Assembly (NCBI RefSeq): GCF_000429705.1
Contig: NZ_KE386941.1
Span: 744,001-808,000, forward strand
DNA from: Alteribacter aurantiacus DSM 18675
GTDB lineage: Bacteria; Bacillota; Bacilli; Bacillales; Salisediminibacteriaceae
DNA: 64,000 nt
Reading direction: 5' to 3'
Below, piece after piece: positions 25,372 to 33,808 of the stretch. The position numbers and the translations under genes were made by a program. Position 1 is the stretch's first letter, and every line of letters starts with the position of its first letter. Under the pieces are notes generated by a model, which worked only from the letters and a program-made list of their open reading frames with translations, had not been told where the DNA came from and did not search any database.

Positions 25372-25399
25372 TTGACACACCTGTCACATCGGCTAAAAT
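25372..25399 (+). promoter_or_regulatory. Sigma-A promoter for ypiA
   Basis: TTGACA (25372-25377), 16-bp spacer, TAAAAT (25394-25399), about 38 bases before the ypiA ATG. Confidence 0.55.
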
Positions 25400-25436
25400 G
25401 GTAAGAGACCTATAGATTGAAAAGAGAGTGATAATA

Positions 25437-26705
25437 ATGAACGAAACACTTGAACAAGCCATCGAGCTTATTGAAAGTGGTAAGCATGAAGAAGGGCTGA
25501 ATAAAGTAAAAAAAGCCTTTGAAACAGCAGACGATGAAACGAAGCGGACAATAGCAGAACTTTACTTTGAGCTAGGCTTGGTTGATCGCGCAATCGAGGT
25601 AGTTGAAGATTTGATGTTTCGTTACCCTGATCATGGAGAGCTATTTGCATTTGCTGCAGAATGTTATATTGACTCAGGCAAAGAAGATGAAGCGATGGAG
25701 ATGCTTTTGGAAGTACATGAGGATGACCCGGTGTATGCACAGTCCCAGCTTCTCTTAGCAGATCTTTATGAGAATCAAGGCTTAGATGAAGTGGCTGAAC
25801 AAAAGCTGTTGCAAGCCATCAATAAAGCGGCTGACGAGCCTATCCTTCAATATGGATTAGGGGAATTCTATTTAAATAGAGGAGATTACAATAAGAGCAT
25901 ACCTTACTACAAAAAAGCGATTCATGACGACCAGCTACCTGATGATGACCAGATCAACCCTTCTCTTCGCCTTGGTGAAGCGTATAGTGCAACAGGTCAG
26001 TTTGAAGAAGCTCTTTCAAATTATAAAAAAGGTTTGGAAAAGAAAGTGGACCCGGACGGTCTTTTTGGCTATGCCTATACAGCACTTCAAATGAAGGACT
26101 ATGAGTTAGCAGTAGAGCAATTCGAGCGTTTAAAAGTGCTTGATCCATCGTATACAACCCTTTATCCTTATCTGTCTACAGCTTACCGACACCTTTCTCA
26201 AACAGATAAAGCTTTAGACGTAATCAATGAGGGGATAGCTAGAGATGAGTTTAATGAAAGCTTGTATCTTGAAGCGGCAAGGATACAATTCTCAAAAGGG
26301 TTAAACGAAGAAGGGAGAACGTTCCTGCAAAAGGTCATTGCAATCAATCCTTCAAATGTGGAAGCGGTAAAAGAACTCATTCTCTACTTCGAAAACACCG
26401 ATAGCTATGATGAACTCCTTGAACTCGTATCCTTCTTGGAAGATTATCAAGAAACTGATCCATTGTTCGATCGGTACAAAGGAAAGGCTCTTTACGAAAA
26501 TGACCGTGTTACTGAAGCGGCAGACGCTTACGAAAAAGCCATTCTCGCATATGGGGATGATCCTGAAATCCTTGAAGAAGCAGCATTTGCTATGCTTGAA
26601 GCGGGACGAAGAGAAAAAGGAATGGATTTGCTGAGGAAGATTATCCAAATTGACCCGCAAAGGCAAGACATTAAAGAACGATTGGAACAGTTACTAGAAA
26701 AATAG
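25437..26705 (+). CDS. ypiA: YpiA-like tetratricopeptide repeat protein
   Basis: A 422-residue cytoplasmic protein built almost wholly of TPR-like helix pairs, for example AIEVVEDLMFRYPDHGELFAFAAECY, read at about residues 42-67, and further units to the C-terminus. No catalytic motif. Length and position (after aroA, before ypiB) match B. subtilis YpiA, reported as a partner in the ReoM/ReoY control of MurA in relatives. I infer only a protein-binding role. ATG 25437 is chosen over an in-frame GTG at 25428 that overlaps the purine-rich ribosome-binding site. Confidence 0.85.
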   Translation: MNETLEQAIELIESGKHEEGLNKVKKAFETADDETKRTIAELYFELGLVDRAIEVVEDLMFRYPDHGELFAFAAECYIDSGKEDEAMEMLLEVHEDDPVYAQSQLLLADLYENQGLDEVAEQKLLQAINKAADEPILQYGLGEFYLNRGDYNKSIPYYKKAIHDDQLPDDDQINPSLRLGEAYSATGQFEEALSNYKKGLEKKVDPDGLFGYAYTALQMKDYELAVEQFERLKVLDPSYTTLYPYLSTAYRHLSQTDKALDVINEGIARDEFNESLYLEAARIQFSKGLNEEGRTFLQKVIAINPSNVEAVKELILYFENTDSYDELLELVSFLEDYQETDPLFDRYKGKALYENDRVTEAADAYEKAILAYGDDPEILEEAAFAMLEAGRREKGMDLLRKIIQIDPQRQDIKERLEQLLEK

Positions 26706-26715
26706 TAATAGAGTG

Positions 26716-26758
26716 AACCCCTTCTTCTCATACTAAGAGTATACGTGAAGAAGGGGTT
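26716..26758 (+). terminator. Perfect 12-bp hairpin between ypiA and the next gene, containing that gene's RBS
   Basis: AACCCCTTCTTC (26716-26727) and GAAGAAGGGGTT (26747-26758) are exact inverse copies, and the loop holds a further ATACT / AGTAT pair. The right arm includes the Shine-Dalgarno-like AAGGGG of the gene starting at 26765. The T-rich tail is weak, so it may act as terminator, as RBS block, or both. Confidence 0.6.
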
Positions 26759-26764
26759 GTTATT

Positions 26765-27808
26765 ATGAATGTCATGGAAGTGTTACTTCAATTACCTCAG
26801 CAGTCACTATCTGAAATCCTTTATCACATAGAAGGTGAAAAAGAACGGTCCAGACAGCGGTGTGTAGAGAGAGTTATTAGGTCCATTACGGATGTAAGTA
26901 ACCGTACGAAGTCTTTAAATAAGCTCGATCGTTGCGGAAAACAACTCGTTATTTTTACTAGTCAAAGTATACATATAGAGTGGCAATATCATGAATTGGT
27001 AGGCCTGGTTACGAAGTCGGAAAAAGAGAACGTTCCTAGGTCCATTTCCATCCTTGAGCGTGAAGGGTGGCTTTTTCCAACAACAAAAGGTAAGTGGACG
27101 ATACCAGATGAGCTAAAAAAAATCGTAACAATGCTTTTGAAAAAGAGTAGTCAAGATGACATTGTCTATATCCCCAACACAGAGGTGAAAGAAGATTTGA
27201 CGATTCTTTTCGACCTGTATTCGTTTATGGATGAGGTCAGTGAGAAGAAGTTCGTTCTTACAAATCAACAAACAATAGGAAAACTTCAATTAAAAAGCTT
27301 GTTGAAGAAAATGGAATACAAAGAAGAGGTGCCAAATGAGCAATGGCGGTTTGGCTACGGTCGTCACTTCTATCATTACCCTGATCGTTTTTCACTTATT
27401 TACAGCTTTGCATTCACAAACGGTTGGATCAAAGAGGAAGACGTACTGGTAGTAACAAAAGAGTGGAGCAAAGCTGAAGAGTTAAGTACATCCCAATTTA
27501 TGAAAAGGTTCATACTTGCATATATTAAAGAATACAGTCGCGCTATACCACAGCTACCTTACCTATTAAAGTTGATTCGACTTTATCTCAATCGACAGGA
27601 AAAAGCATTGGAAAAGGATGCGCTTGTGTCACTTATTACGCCTTATGTTGATTCTTATTACTATGATGATGCACGTCAAATCGTTGAAAAAAGAATTCTA
27701 GCCATGCTCGTTCACTTGGACCTACTATTAGAGAAGAGGATTGGAGATGAGGTTTATTATACCTTGTCGAACGATCGGTTAACTGAAGCGGACTGGCTGA
27801 TGATGTAA
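26765..27808 (+). CDS. Hypothetical protein of 347 residues, unknown
   Basis: I do not recognise the family. The chain is soluble, mostly helical, rich in Lys, Glu and Leu, with no signal peptide or membrane span. A segment near residues 85-115 (SISILEREGWLF...GKWTIPDEL) reads like a small winged-helix unit, and a similar pattern returns at the C-terminus (LDLLLEKRIGDEVYYTLSND). This hints at nucleic-acid or partner binding (inference). It lies between ypiA and reoY, a site with no gene in B. subtilis. The start codon follows a hairpin that covers its RBS. A terminator follows immediately. Confidence 0.75.
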   Translation: MNVMEVLLQLPQQSLSEILYHIEGEKERSRQRCVERVIRSITDVSNRTKSLNKLDRCGKQLVIFTSQSIHIEWQYHELVGLVTKSEKENVPRSISILEREGWLFPTTKGKWTIPDELKKIVTMLLKKSSQDDIVYIPNTEVKEDLTILFDLYSFMDEVSEKKFVLTNQQTIGKLQLKSLLKKMEYKEEVPNEQWRFGYGRHFYHYPDRFSLIYSFAFTNGWIKEEDVLVVTKEWSKAEELSTSQFMKRFILAYIKEYSRAIPQLPYLLKLIRLYLNRQEKALEKDALVSLITPYVDSYYYDDARQIVEKRILAMLVHLDLLLEKRIGDEVYYTLSNDRLTEADWLMM

Positions 27809-27839
27809 AAAACGAGAGGAATTTTCTCTCGTTTTTTTT
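27809..27839 (+). terminator. Intrinsic terminator
   Basis: AAAACGAGAG / CTCTCGTTTT stem with a 7-base loop and T8, starting at the stop codon of the preceding gene. The following 240 bases up to reoY are AT-rich with no gene seen. Confidence 0.85.
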
Positions 27840-28087
27840 CTTAGCTTCCGTTCCCATTTTAATTTCGGCCGTTCCAACATGATCAATGTTTGTTCATTGC
27901 CATCATACTAAAAGAACATTAAGGGTTTAAAATGAATGGATTCCGGTAAGTGCAAAAAATCTTTTAAAAATATTCTTCATTAAAAGGATTTTTCGAATTT
28001 GTAACGAATATAAACATTTATAGAAACGGTTACATTTTTTCAGAACTCCAAATAACAATAGCAATTCATGATTGAGGAGGGGTGAAG

Positions 28088-28639
28088 ATGAATAATACTG
28101 TTCCGGTCATGGAGAAACGTGACTTCTTAAAGTGGTTTCTCGATCAATATCAGTTGAAGCGTCGTGAATGTGCTTGGTTGTTGAACTTCTTGATGAGCGA
28201 TGACATATTAATGGAACGCGTCCACTTTGTTGAACAAGCCGATTACTGTCCGAAAGCGTTAATGATTTCTACGAACGATGTTGATTCTGTCCCTTTTGCT
28301 TTTCACAAAAACCAACATGTTACTATGGATGCAGAAAAGTCATTTCACGACATCAGATTAAACCGAAATGAAGAGATTTTCATTCAACTTAATTTTAAAG
28401 ACAAGCAAATGACGCCCCAGTATGTTGCCGTACTTGAGGAGAACCCCTACTTGCCAGTGAATGAAGAGGAAACCAATATCCATCAATTGATGGCTGAGAT
28501 GGTTTTGGAGCAATCCATAAGAAATGAAAGAATTAAGGCTATCCAAGGTGAAATTGACCAAGCTCTTCTAAATGGGGACGAAGAACGATTTCACACACTT
28601 GCAAATGAATACAAACGATTAAAAGCCCTTAACGTGTAA
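28088..28639 (+). CDS. reoY: ReoY/YpiB family protein (UPF0302)
   Basis: A 183-residue protein matching YpiB: EKRDFLKWFLDQYQLKRREC at the N-terminus (shown here to 20 residues), WLLNFLMSDD, and a C-terminal IQGEIDQALLNGDEERFHTLANEY-type region at about residues 155-178. In Listeria ReoY (the homologue) takes part, with ReoM and ClpCP, in controlling MurA breakdown and so peptidoglycan synthesis. ATG 28088 follows GAGGAGGGGT; the in-frame GTG at 28082 overlaps it. Confidence 0.88.
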   Translation: MNNTVPVMEKRDFLKWFLDQYQLKRRECAWLLNFLMSDDILMERVHFVEQADYCPKALMISTNDVDSVPFAFHKNQHVTMDAEKSFHDIRLNRNEEIFIQLNFKDKQMTPQYVAVLEENPYLPVNEEETNIHQLMAEMVLEQSIRNERIKAIQGEIDQALLNGDEERFHTLANEYKRLKALNV

Positions 28640-28652
28640 GGGCTTTTCTTTT
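28621..28652 (+). terminator. Terminator overlapping the end of reoY
   Basis: AAAAGCCCTTA / TAAGGGCTTTT stem, loop ACGTG, then CTTTT. The left arm encodes the last codons of reoY. Confidence 0.8.
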
Positions 28653-28734
28653 GTGTTAAAATGAGTTTTGAAAGTTGGTAAGAATAGGGTTACGTAAGAA
28701 TACAAAAGCTACGAACATAAGGAGTTGTCATTTT

Positions 28735-29214
28735 GTGAAGTGGACCACTAGCGACATTGACATGTATTTGAAAGCAAAAGAATATGTAGACACCGCCATT
28801 ATCCCTCTTATACCACTAGACTGGGAAAAGGATCAAAAAGGGGCTGTATCAAAAGGAGAGTTTTCTTCCATCTTAATAGAAGAGATGGAAAAGCAGTTTA
28901 AAGGAAGGCTCTTTCAACTTCCTCCATTTACATATTTAATCTCAGAACATAATGAAAGTAAGATTGCTCGTCTAAAAGAATGGGATCGTCACTTTTTCGA
29001 CAATGGTTTTAAACATATCATTTATGTTACTTGTGATGGAGACTGGAAGCGAGTAGAGCAACAAATTCCTGATCTCTTAATTTGGGTACCGGCTCTTCCA
29101 TTAGAAAACTTAGACCCCGGATATGCCAAGGAGATGATAACAGGTCAAATGAAACAACTCCTACCTCTAATCACGGACAAGTGGCAGTCGGAGCCGAAAG
29201 AAAGAAATTCATAA
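28735..29214 (+). CDS. ypiF: YpiF family protein (DUF2487)
   Basis: A 159-residue soluble protein beginning VKWTTSDIDMYLKAKEYVDT when read from GTG 28735, which matches the start of B. subtilis YpiF. AAGGAG lies ten bases upstream. Function unknown. Neighbours reoY and qcrA are the same as in B. subtilis. No enzyme motif seen. Confidence 0.85.
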   Translation: MKWTTSDIDMYLKAKEYVDTAIIPLIPLDWEKDQKGAVSKGEFSSILIEEMEKQFKGRLFQLPPFTYLISEHNESKIARLKEWDRHFFDNGFKHIIYVTCDGDWKRVEQQIPDLLIWVPALPLENLDPGYAKEMITGQMKQLLPLITDKWQSEPKERNS

Positions 29215-29232
29215 ACACATTGTCTGATTCTG

Positions 29233-29262
29233 TTGACTTTTCATGAATTTTTAAGCTATCAT
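29233..29262 (+). promoter_or_regulatory. Probable promoter of the qcr operon
   Basis: TTGACT (29233-29238), 18-bp spacer, TATCAT (29257-29262). A perfect TATAAT lies just downstream (29263-29268) but lacks a -35 at the right distance. Confidence 0.5.
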
Positions 29263-29335
29263 TATAATGTCTTAGTATGATATTTGTGTGTTTAAATGGC
29301 AGCTTTAGAGATCATAGGAGCGAGGAGGGAAAGTC

Positions 29336-29833
29336 GTGAGTGAAAAAGAACACAAAGTGTCGAGACGTCAATTTTTGACGTATACACTAACAGGTGTAGG
29401 CGGTTTCATGGCAGCTGGTATGCTTATGCCGATGGCTCGCTTTGCTTTGGATCCTGCATTACAAGCAGGTGGAGATACGGATTTTATAAGAGTAACTTCG
29501 GTGGATGACCTTACAGAGGAGCCGCAACGATTCAACTTTACAATCGAGCAAGAAGACGCCTGGTATACGTCCGATGTTGATCGAGTGGCTTGGGTCTACA
29601 GAGAAGGTGATGAGATTGTAGCTCTTTCACCTGTTTGCACTCACTTAGGCTGTACAGTGAACTGGGAAGGTAATGAAGATTACCCTGAGCAATTCTATTG
29701 CCCATGTCACTTTGGCCGGTTCGAAAAAGACGGAACAAACGTTCCTAACACGCCACCAACACGTCCATTAGACGTTTACGAAATGGAAATTCGTGATGGC
29801 GATCTTTACTTAGGAAGAACAGTGCAACGTTAG
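29336..29833 (+). CDS. qcrA: Menaquinol:cytochrome c reductase, Rieske iron-sulfur subunit
   Basis: A 165-residue Rieske protein. The N-terminus has SRRQFLTY (residues 9-16), a twin-arginine-type signal, and one membrane span. The 2Fe-2S ligands are Cys101 and His103 (CTHLGC) and Cys122 and His125 (CPCHFG), with Cys106 and Cys124 for the disulfide. It passes electrons from menaquinol to the cytochrome c subunit of the bc complex. GTG start after GAGGGAAAG. First gene of qcrABC. Confidence 0.96.
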   Translation: MSEKEHKVSRRQFLTYTLTGVGGFMAAGMLMPMARFALDPALQAGGDTDFIRVTSVDDLTEEPQRFNFTIEQEDAWYTSDVDRVAWVYREGDEIVALSPVCTHLGCTVNWEGNEDYPEQFYCPCHFGRFEKDGTNVPNTPPTRPLDVYEMEIRDGDLYLGRTVQR

Positions 29834-29852
29834 GAAGAAGGGGGCGTAGTGA

Positions 29853-30524
29853 ATGTTACAAAAAATCTATGATTGGGTAGATGAGCGGTTAGATATCACC
29901 CCCATGTGGCGTGATATTGCCGATCACGAAGTGCCTGAGCACGTAAACCCTGCCCATCATTTTTCAGCATTTGTTTATTGTTTCGGAGGACTGACGTTCT
30001 TTGTTACAGTAATTCAAATCCTTTCAGGAATGTTCTTGGCCATGTATTATGTGCCAGACATCGTGAATGCTTATGAATCGGTCTATTACTTACAAAATGA
30101 AGTTACCTTTGGTGTTATTGTACGTGGAATGCACCACTGGGGAGCAAGTTTGGTTATCGTAATGATGTTCTTACATACGTTGCGAGTATTCTTTACAGGC
30201 TCATACAAAAAGCCACGTGAATTAAACTGGGTTGTCGGAGTTCTCATTTTCTTCGTCATGCTTGGTCTAGGATTTACCGGTTATCTATTACCTTGGGATA
30301 TGAAAGCATACTTTGCTACAGTCGTAGGTCTTGAGATTGCCGAGGCCGTGCCGGTCGTTGGTACCTTCGCCAAAACACTGTTAGCAGGTGGCGAGATTAT
30401 TGGAGCACAAACATTGACGCGTTTCTACGCTATTCACGTGTTCTTCTTGCCTGGTGCGCTTCTTGGATTACTTGGAGCTCACTTCTACATGATCCGTAAA
30501 CAAGGAATTTCCGGTCCATTGTAG
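29853..30524 (+). CDS. qcrB: Menaquinol:cytochrome c reductase, cytochrome b subunit
   Basis: A 223-residue cytochrome b6-type subunit with four membrane helices. Haem-ligand histidines lie in MHHWGASLVIV...FLHTLRVFF (helix B) and in RFYAIHVFFLPG...LGAHFYMIRK (helix D). It is the short b6 form as in Bacillus, with the rest of cytochrome b (subunit IV) fused in qcrC. It forms the quinol-oxidising core. Lies 19 bases after qcrA. Confidence 0.96.
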   Translation: MLQKIYDWVDERLDITPMWRDIADHEVPEHVNPAHHFSAFVYCFGGLTFFVTVIQILSGMFLAMYYVPDIVNAYESVYYLQNEVTFGVIVRGMHHWGASLVIVMMFLHTLRVFFTGSYKKPRELNWVVGVLIFFVMLGLGFTGYLLPWDMKAYFATVVGLEIAEAVPVVGTFAKTLLAGGEIIGAQTLTRFYAIHVFFLPGALLGLLGAHFYMIRKQGISGPL

Positions 30525-30557
30525 GATCCGGTTTGACGCAGAAAAGGAGGGAAATCT

Positions 30558-31334
30558 ATGCATCGCGGGAAAGGTATGAAGTTTGTCGGAGACTCTCGTG
30601 TCCCGGCTACAAGGATGCCGAATATTCCAAAAGATTATTCGGAGTATCCACATAAAACAGAAGCATTCTGGCCGAACTTCCTTCTACGTGAGTGGATGGT
30701 CGGAGCGGTTTTCTTAATCGGTTATTTATGTTTAACAATTGCCCACCCATCACCGTTGGAGAGGGTTGCGGACCCGAACGATTCAGGTTACATACCGTTA
30801 CCTGACTGGTACTTCTTGTTTCTTTACCAGTTATTAAAGTATGAGTTCGCTGCCGGTGCCTACACGGTCATTGGTGCAGTAGTAATGCCTGGTATCGCTT
30901 TTGGTGCACTACTTCTTGCGCCGTGGTTGGACAACGGTGTTGAGCGTCGCCCACTTCGTCGTCCGATTGCAAGTGCGTTGATGATGCTTGGTATTGTTTC
31001 AATTATCTTCTTAACTTGGGAGTCTGTAGACCAGCATGACTGGGAAGCTGCAGCGAGACAAGGTGCGATCGTTGAAGATGTAGAGATCGATGAAAGCTCT
31101 GAAGGGTATGAAATCTATATGAGTCAGCAAGCTTGTATAGGCTGTCATGGTGATCAAGGAGAAGGTGGAGCGGCTGGTCCGAACATCTTTGAAAATGATT
31201 ACGATGCTGAAGACTATGCGGAAATCATTCGAAACGGACAAGGTGAAATGCCAGGTGACCAATTCGATGGTTCCGATGAAGAACTAGAGATCTTGGCAGA
31301 GTGGATTGCCAACGATGGTCAAGACGCAGAATAA
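30558..31334 (+). CDS. qcrC: Menaquinol:cytochrome c reductase, subunit IV–cytochrome c fusion
   Basis: A 258-residue protein with an N-terminal subunit-IV-like part (three membrane spans, PDWYFLFLYQLLKYEF) and a C-terminal cytochrome c domain. Haem c attaches at CIGCH (Cys193, Cys196, His197), with Met231 in GEMPGD a likely sixth ligand. This fusion is the known Bacillus arrangement. AAAGGAGGG precedes the ATG. Last gene of the operon. Confidence 0.96.
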   Translation: MHRGKGMKFVGDSRVPATRMPNIPKDYSEYPHKTEAFWPNFLLREWMVGAVFLIGYLCLTIAHPSPLERVADPNDSGYIPLPDWYFLFLYQLLKYEFAAGAYTVIGAVVMPGIAFGALLLAPWLDNGVERRPLRRPIASALMMLGIVSIIFLTWESVDQHDWEAAARQGAIVEDVEIDESSEGYEIYMSQQACIGCHGDQGEGGAAGPNIFENDYDAEDYAEIIRNGQGEMPGDQFDGSDEELEILAEWIANDGQDAE

Positions 31335-31348
31335 TGAATAATCAAAGT

Positions 31349-31384
31349 AAAAAGCTGACTGAAGTTATTCAGTCAGCTTTTTTT
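31349..31384 (+). terminator. Terminator of qcrABC
   Basis: AAAAAGCTGACTG / CAGTCAGCTTTTT, loop AAGTTATT, T7. Confidence 0.9.
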
Positions 31385-31460
31385 ACATTTATGAAAGAGT
31401 AGGGACATTATTCCAAATGACGTCCGGATATACTATAGAGAGGAACGAGGTGAGAAAGTC

Positions 31461-32051
31461 ATGGAGAAAATTTACACGATGCTGGGACAAAGGTGGGCCA
31501 TTATTTTGCTTCTTATCATTAACATCCCTGGAACAATTTATGGGTACATGTGGTATGAGTCACAATTAGCCAATACACCACCGATTTTCTTACTCTTTGT
31601 ACCTGATAGCCCCACAGCAAGTCTTTTCTTCGTTATTGTATTAATTGCTTTCTTATTGAAGAAAAACCTTCCTTTATTCGAAGCATTAGCCGCAGTTACT
31701 TTGTTCAAGTATGGGGTTTGGGCTGTGGTTATGATTGTGTGGCCTGCCGTGTTAGGTGCTGAATTAAGATGGGATCATTACATGCTAATTGCTTCCCACC
31801 TAGGGATGGCCGTGCAAGGTCTCCTTTATGCTCCTTTTTATCGAATAAAACCATGGCATTTAATTTTAGTGGCTGTATGGACGCTACATAATGACGTAAT
31901 TGATTATATTTATGGCATGCACCCTTATGTATCGAGGTTGATTTTACCCCATTATGAACAGATCGCTTATTTCACTTTTTGGTTAAGTGTTTTATCATTA
32001 CTCATTGTTTATGTCATGAACAAACAAAAAAAGAGAACCCTTGGATTTTAG
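31461..32051 (+). CDS. ypjA: YpjA family membrane protein (DUF1405)
   Basis: A 196-residue integral membrane protein with about six spans. Segments LLLIINIPGTIYGYMWYES, FKYGVWAV and LHNDVIDYIYGMHPYV are typical of the YpjA/DUF1405 family. Function unknown. It follows qcrC as in B. subtilis. GAGGTGAGAAAG precedes the ATG. Confidence 0.85.
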   Translation: MEKIYTMLGQRWAIILLLIINIPGTIYGYMWYESQLANTPPIFLLFVPDSPTASLFFVIVLIAFLLKKNLPLFEALAAVTLFKYGVWAVVMIVWPAVLGAELRWDHYMLIASHLGMAVQGLLYAPFYRIKPWHLILVAVWTLHNDVIDYIYGMHPYVSRLILPHYEQIAYFTFWLSVLSLLIVYVMNKQKKRTLGF

Positions 32052-32107
32052 GTCTATCAAGTTGTCCCACCTCATAGGATGAATTAGGTAAAAAAGGAGG
32101 GACAGGC

Positions 32108-32917
32108 ATGAAAGTAAGAAAAGGGTTTCTCTTGTTGTCTATATTAATATTATGTCTACTTCCGTTTGCAGTCCACGCAGACTCAGGTATAGACCAAGAA
32201 GATCGTGAATTGTGGCGTGAGTTAAATAAAACCAGTGATACGATTCTTCAATTTGTAAAAGAGCAAAGATACGACGAAGCCAAACAGCTGCTTAATCACT
32301 TTTCACAACAGTTTTTATCGGTTCGTTCTTCAGATTTCGATCTTTCCATGAATGATTTGAGAGTTATTGTTTCATCATATGAACGTGCAGAAGAAGCAAC
32401 TACAAGTATGAGTATGAGTCATGAAGATCGAGTAAGAACCCTATCTTCATTCAGGTTACTCATAGATGTTTATGATTCAAGCAAGCACCCTTTGTGGAAA
32501 GAGACGAAAGATTCAATAGCAGTACCCTTAGAGTCGATGGCAGCTGCACATGAAGATGAAGATAGGAATCTTTATCAGCAACAGCTGAATCGATTCTTGA
32601 AGAGCTATGAAGTTGTACGACCTGCATGGCAAGCTACACTAGAGCCTCACGTTTATCAGCGCTTTGACAGTCAAGTTGTCTATGTTGAAAGGAATCGTCA
32701 TGAACCACGGGCGGCTTCAAATTTGTTAAGTACGATCTCCATTATGCTCAGTGACTTGGACATGATTTTCGGAGATGTTGATCAAGATGCTCAAGATCCA
32801 TCACTTATATGGGTGATTCTTACGATCGGAGGAGCAATTGTTTTCGCTTTAACCTATGCAGGTTGGAAAAAGTACGAAGGACAGAGTGAAAAGAAAAAAG
32901 TGAGAAGAAGGGAGTAA
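32108..32917 (+). CDS. ypjB: YpjB family sporulation-associated membrane protein
   Basis: A 269-residue protein with a signal peptide (residues 1-25, ending ...PFAVHADS), a helical extracellular region with LLNHFSQQFL, and one membrane span near residues 236-256 followed by a basic tail (KKKVRRRE). This layout and the position after ypjA match YpjB, whose gene is sporulation-controlled in B. subtilis. Good RBS AAAGGAGGG. Role not known. Confidence 0.82.
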   Translation: MKVRKGFLLLSILILCLLPFAVHADSGIDQEDRELWRELNKTSDTILQFVKEQRYDEAKQLLNHFSQQFLSVRSSDFDLSMNDLRVIVSSYERAEEATTSMSMSHEDRVRTLSSFRLLIDVYDSSKHPLWKETKDSIAVPLESMAAAHEDEDRNLYQQQLNRFLKSYEVVRPAWQATLEPHVYQRFDSQVVYVERNRHEPRAASNLLSTISIMLSDLDMIFGDVDQDAQDPSLIWVILTIGGAIVFALTYAGWKKYEGQSEKKKVRRRE

Positions 32918-33037
32918 TCGCCCTTCTTTTTCCGTTACTTCAAGATCATGTGTCAAAATGCATGTTGATTGACACGTATACGGAGTTTGACTAAAATTGA
33001 TATTAAGTAAAGAGACATGAAAACGGAGGGACTCATT

Positions 33038-33727
33038 ATGTTTGGAAGTATGGGAGCATTTCTTGTATACTTTGCCATCTTGCTTTTAGTACCTTTATGG
33101 GCACAGATGCGTGTGAAATCAGCATTTAAAAAATACTCTCAAGTACCGTCATCTTCTGGTATGTCAGGTGCAGAGGTTGCTAAAAAAATCTTAAATGACA
33201 ACGGTATTTATGATGTAACCGTAGAACCTGTAAAAGGGAAGTTGACGGATCATTACGATCCACGTTCTAAAACGGTACGCTTATCCGAAAGCAACTACTA
33301 TGGTAATTCCGTAGCTGGTGCGGCTGTAGCTGCTCACGAAGTAGGTCATGCGATACAGGATGCTGAAGACTATGCATTTCTTCGTTTCCGTCATGCCCTC
33401 GTTCCAGTAGCAAGTCTCGGATCTAACTTCAGTTTTATCCTAATTTTAGCCGGAGTGTTCCTTACCCAGGCAAACCTGTTATTAGCCGGTATCGTTCTTA
33501 TGAGTTTCGCCGTTTTGTTCCAGCTTGTTACACTACCTGTGGAGTTTAATGCTTCAAGCAGGGCGATGGATCAAGTGATTTCAGTAGGCGTTATTCGTAA
33601 TGACGAAGAAAAGCAGACGAAGAAAGTATTAAATGCTGCTGCGTTAACCTATGTAGCTGGTGCTGTAGTTGCAGTTCTCGAGCTAGTGCGTTTTATCTTA
33701 ATGTACTTTGTCATGAGAGACGAATAA
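33038..33727 (+). CDS. YugP-type membrane zinc metallopeptidase
   Basis: A 229-residue membrane protein with zinc motif HEVGH at residues 100-104 and a helix pair on each side. VEFNASSRAMDQV further on supplies a likely third ligand (Glu/Asn region), typical of family PF04298. ATG 33038 is used because GGAGGG precedes it at normal spacing; ATG 33017 does not have one. The substrate is unknown. The homologue in B. subtilis (yugP) is elsewhere; here it follows ypjB. Ends at a bidirectional terminator. Confidence 0.88.
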   Translation: MFGSMGAFLVYFAILLLVPLWAQMRVKSAFKKYSQVPSSSGMSGAEVAKKILNDNGIYDVTVEPVKGKLTDHYDPRSKTVRLSESNYYGNSVAGAAVAAHEVGHAIQDAEDYAFLRFRHALVPVASLGSNFSFILILAGVFLTQANLLLAGIVLMSFAVLFQLVTLPVEFNASSRAMDQVISVGVIRNDEEKQTKKVLNAAALTYVAGAVVAVLELVRFILMYFVMRDE

Positions 33728-33732
33728 AAAAC

Positions 33733-33766
33733 AAAACCTCTTGTCCAACTGGGCAAGAGGTTTTTT
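33733..33766. terminator. Bidirectional terminator between convergent genes
   Basis: AAAACCTCTTG / CAAGAGGTTTT, loop TCCAACTGGG, with A-run upstream and T6 downstream, so it can serve both the plus-strand peptidase and the minus-strand YitT gene. Confidence 0.85.
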
Positions 33767-33808
33767 AGATGGGTTGTCCATATGAATCTCAACGTGACGC
33801 TAGTAGGG

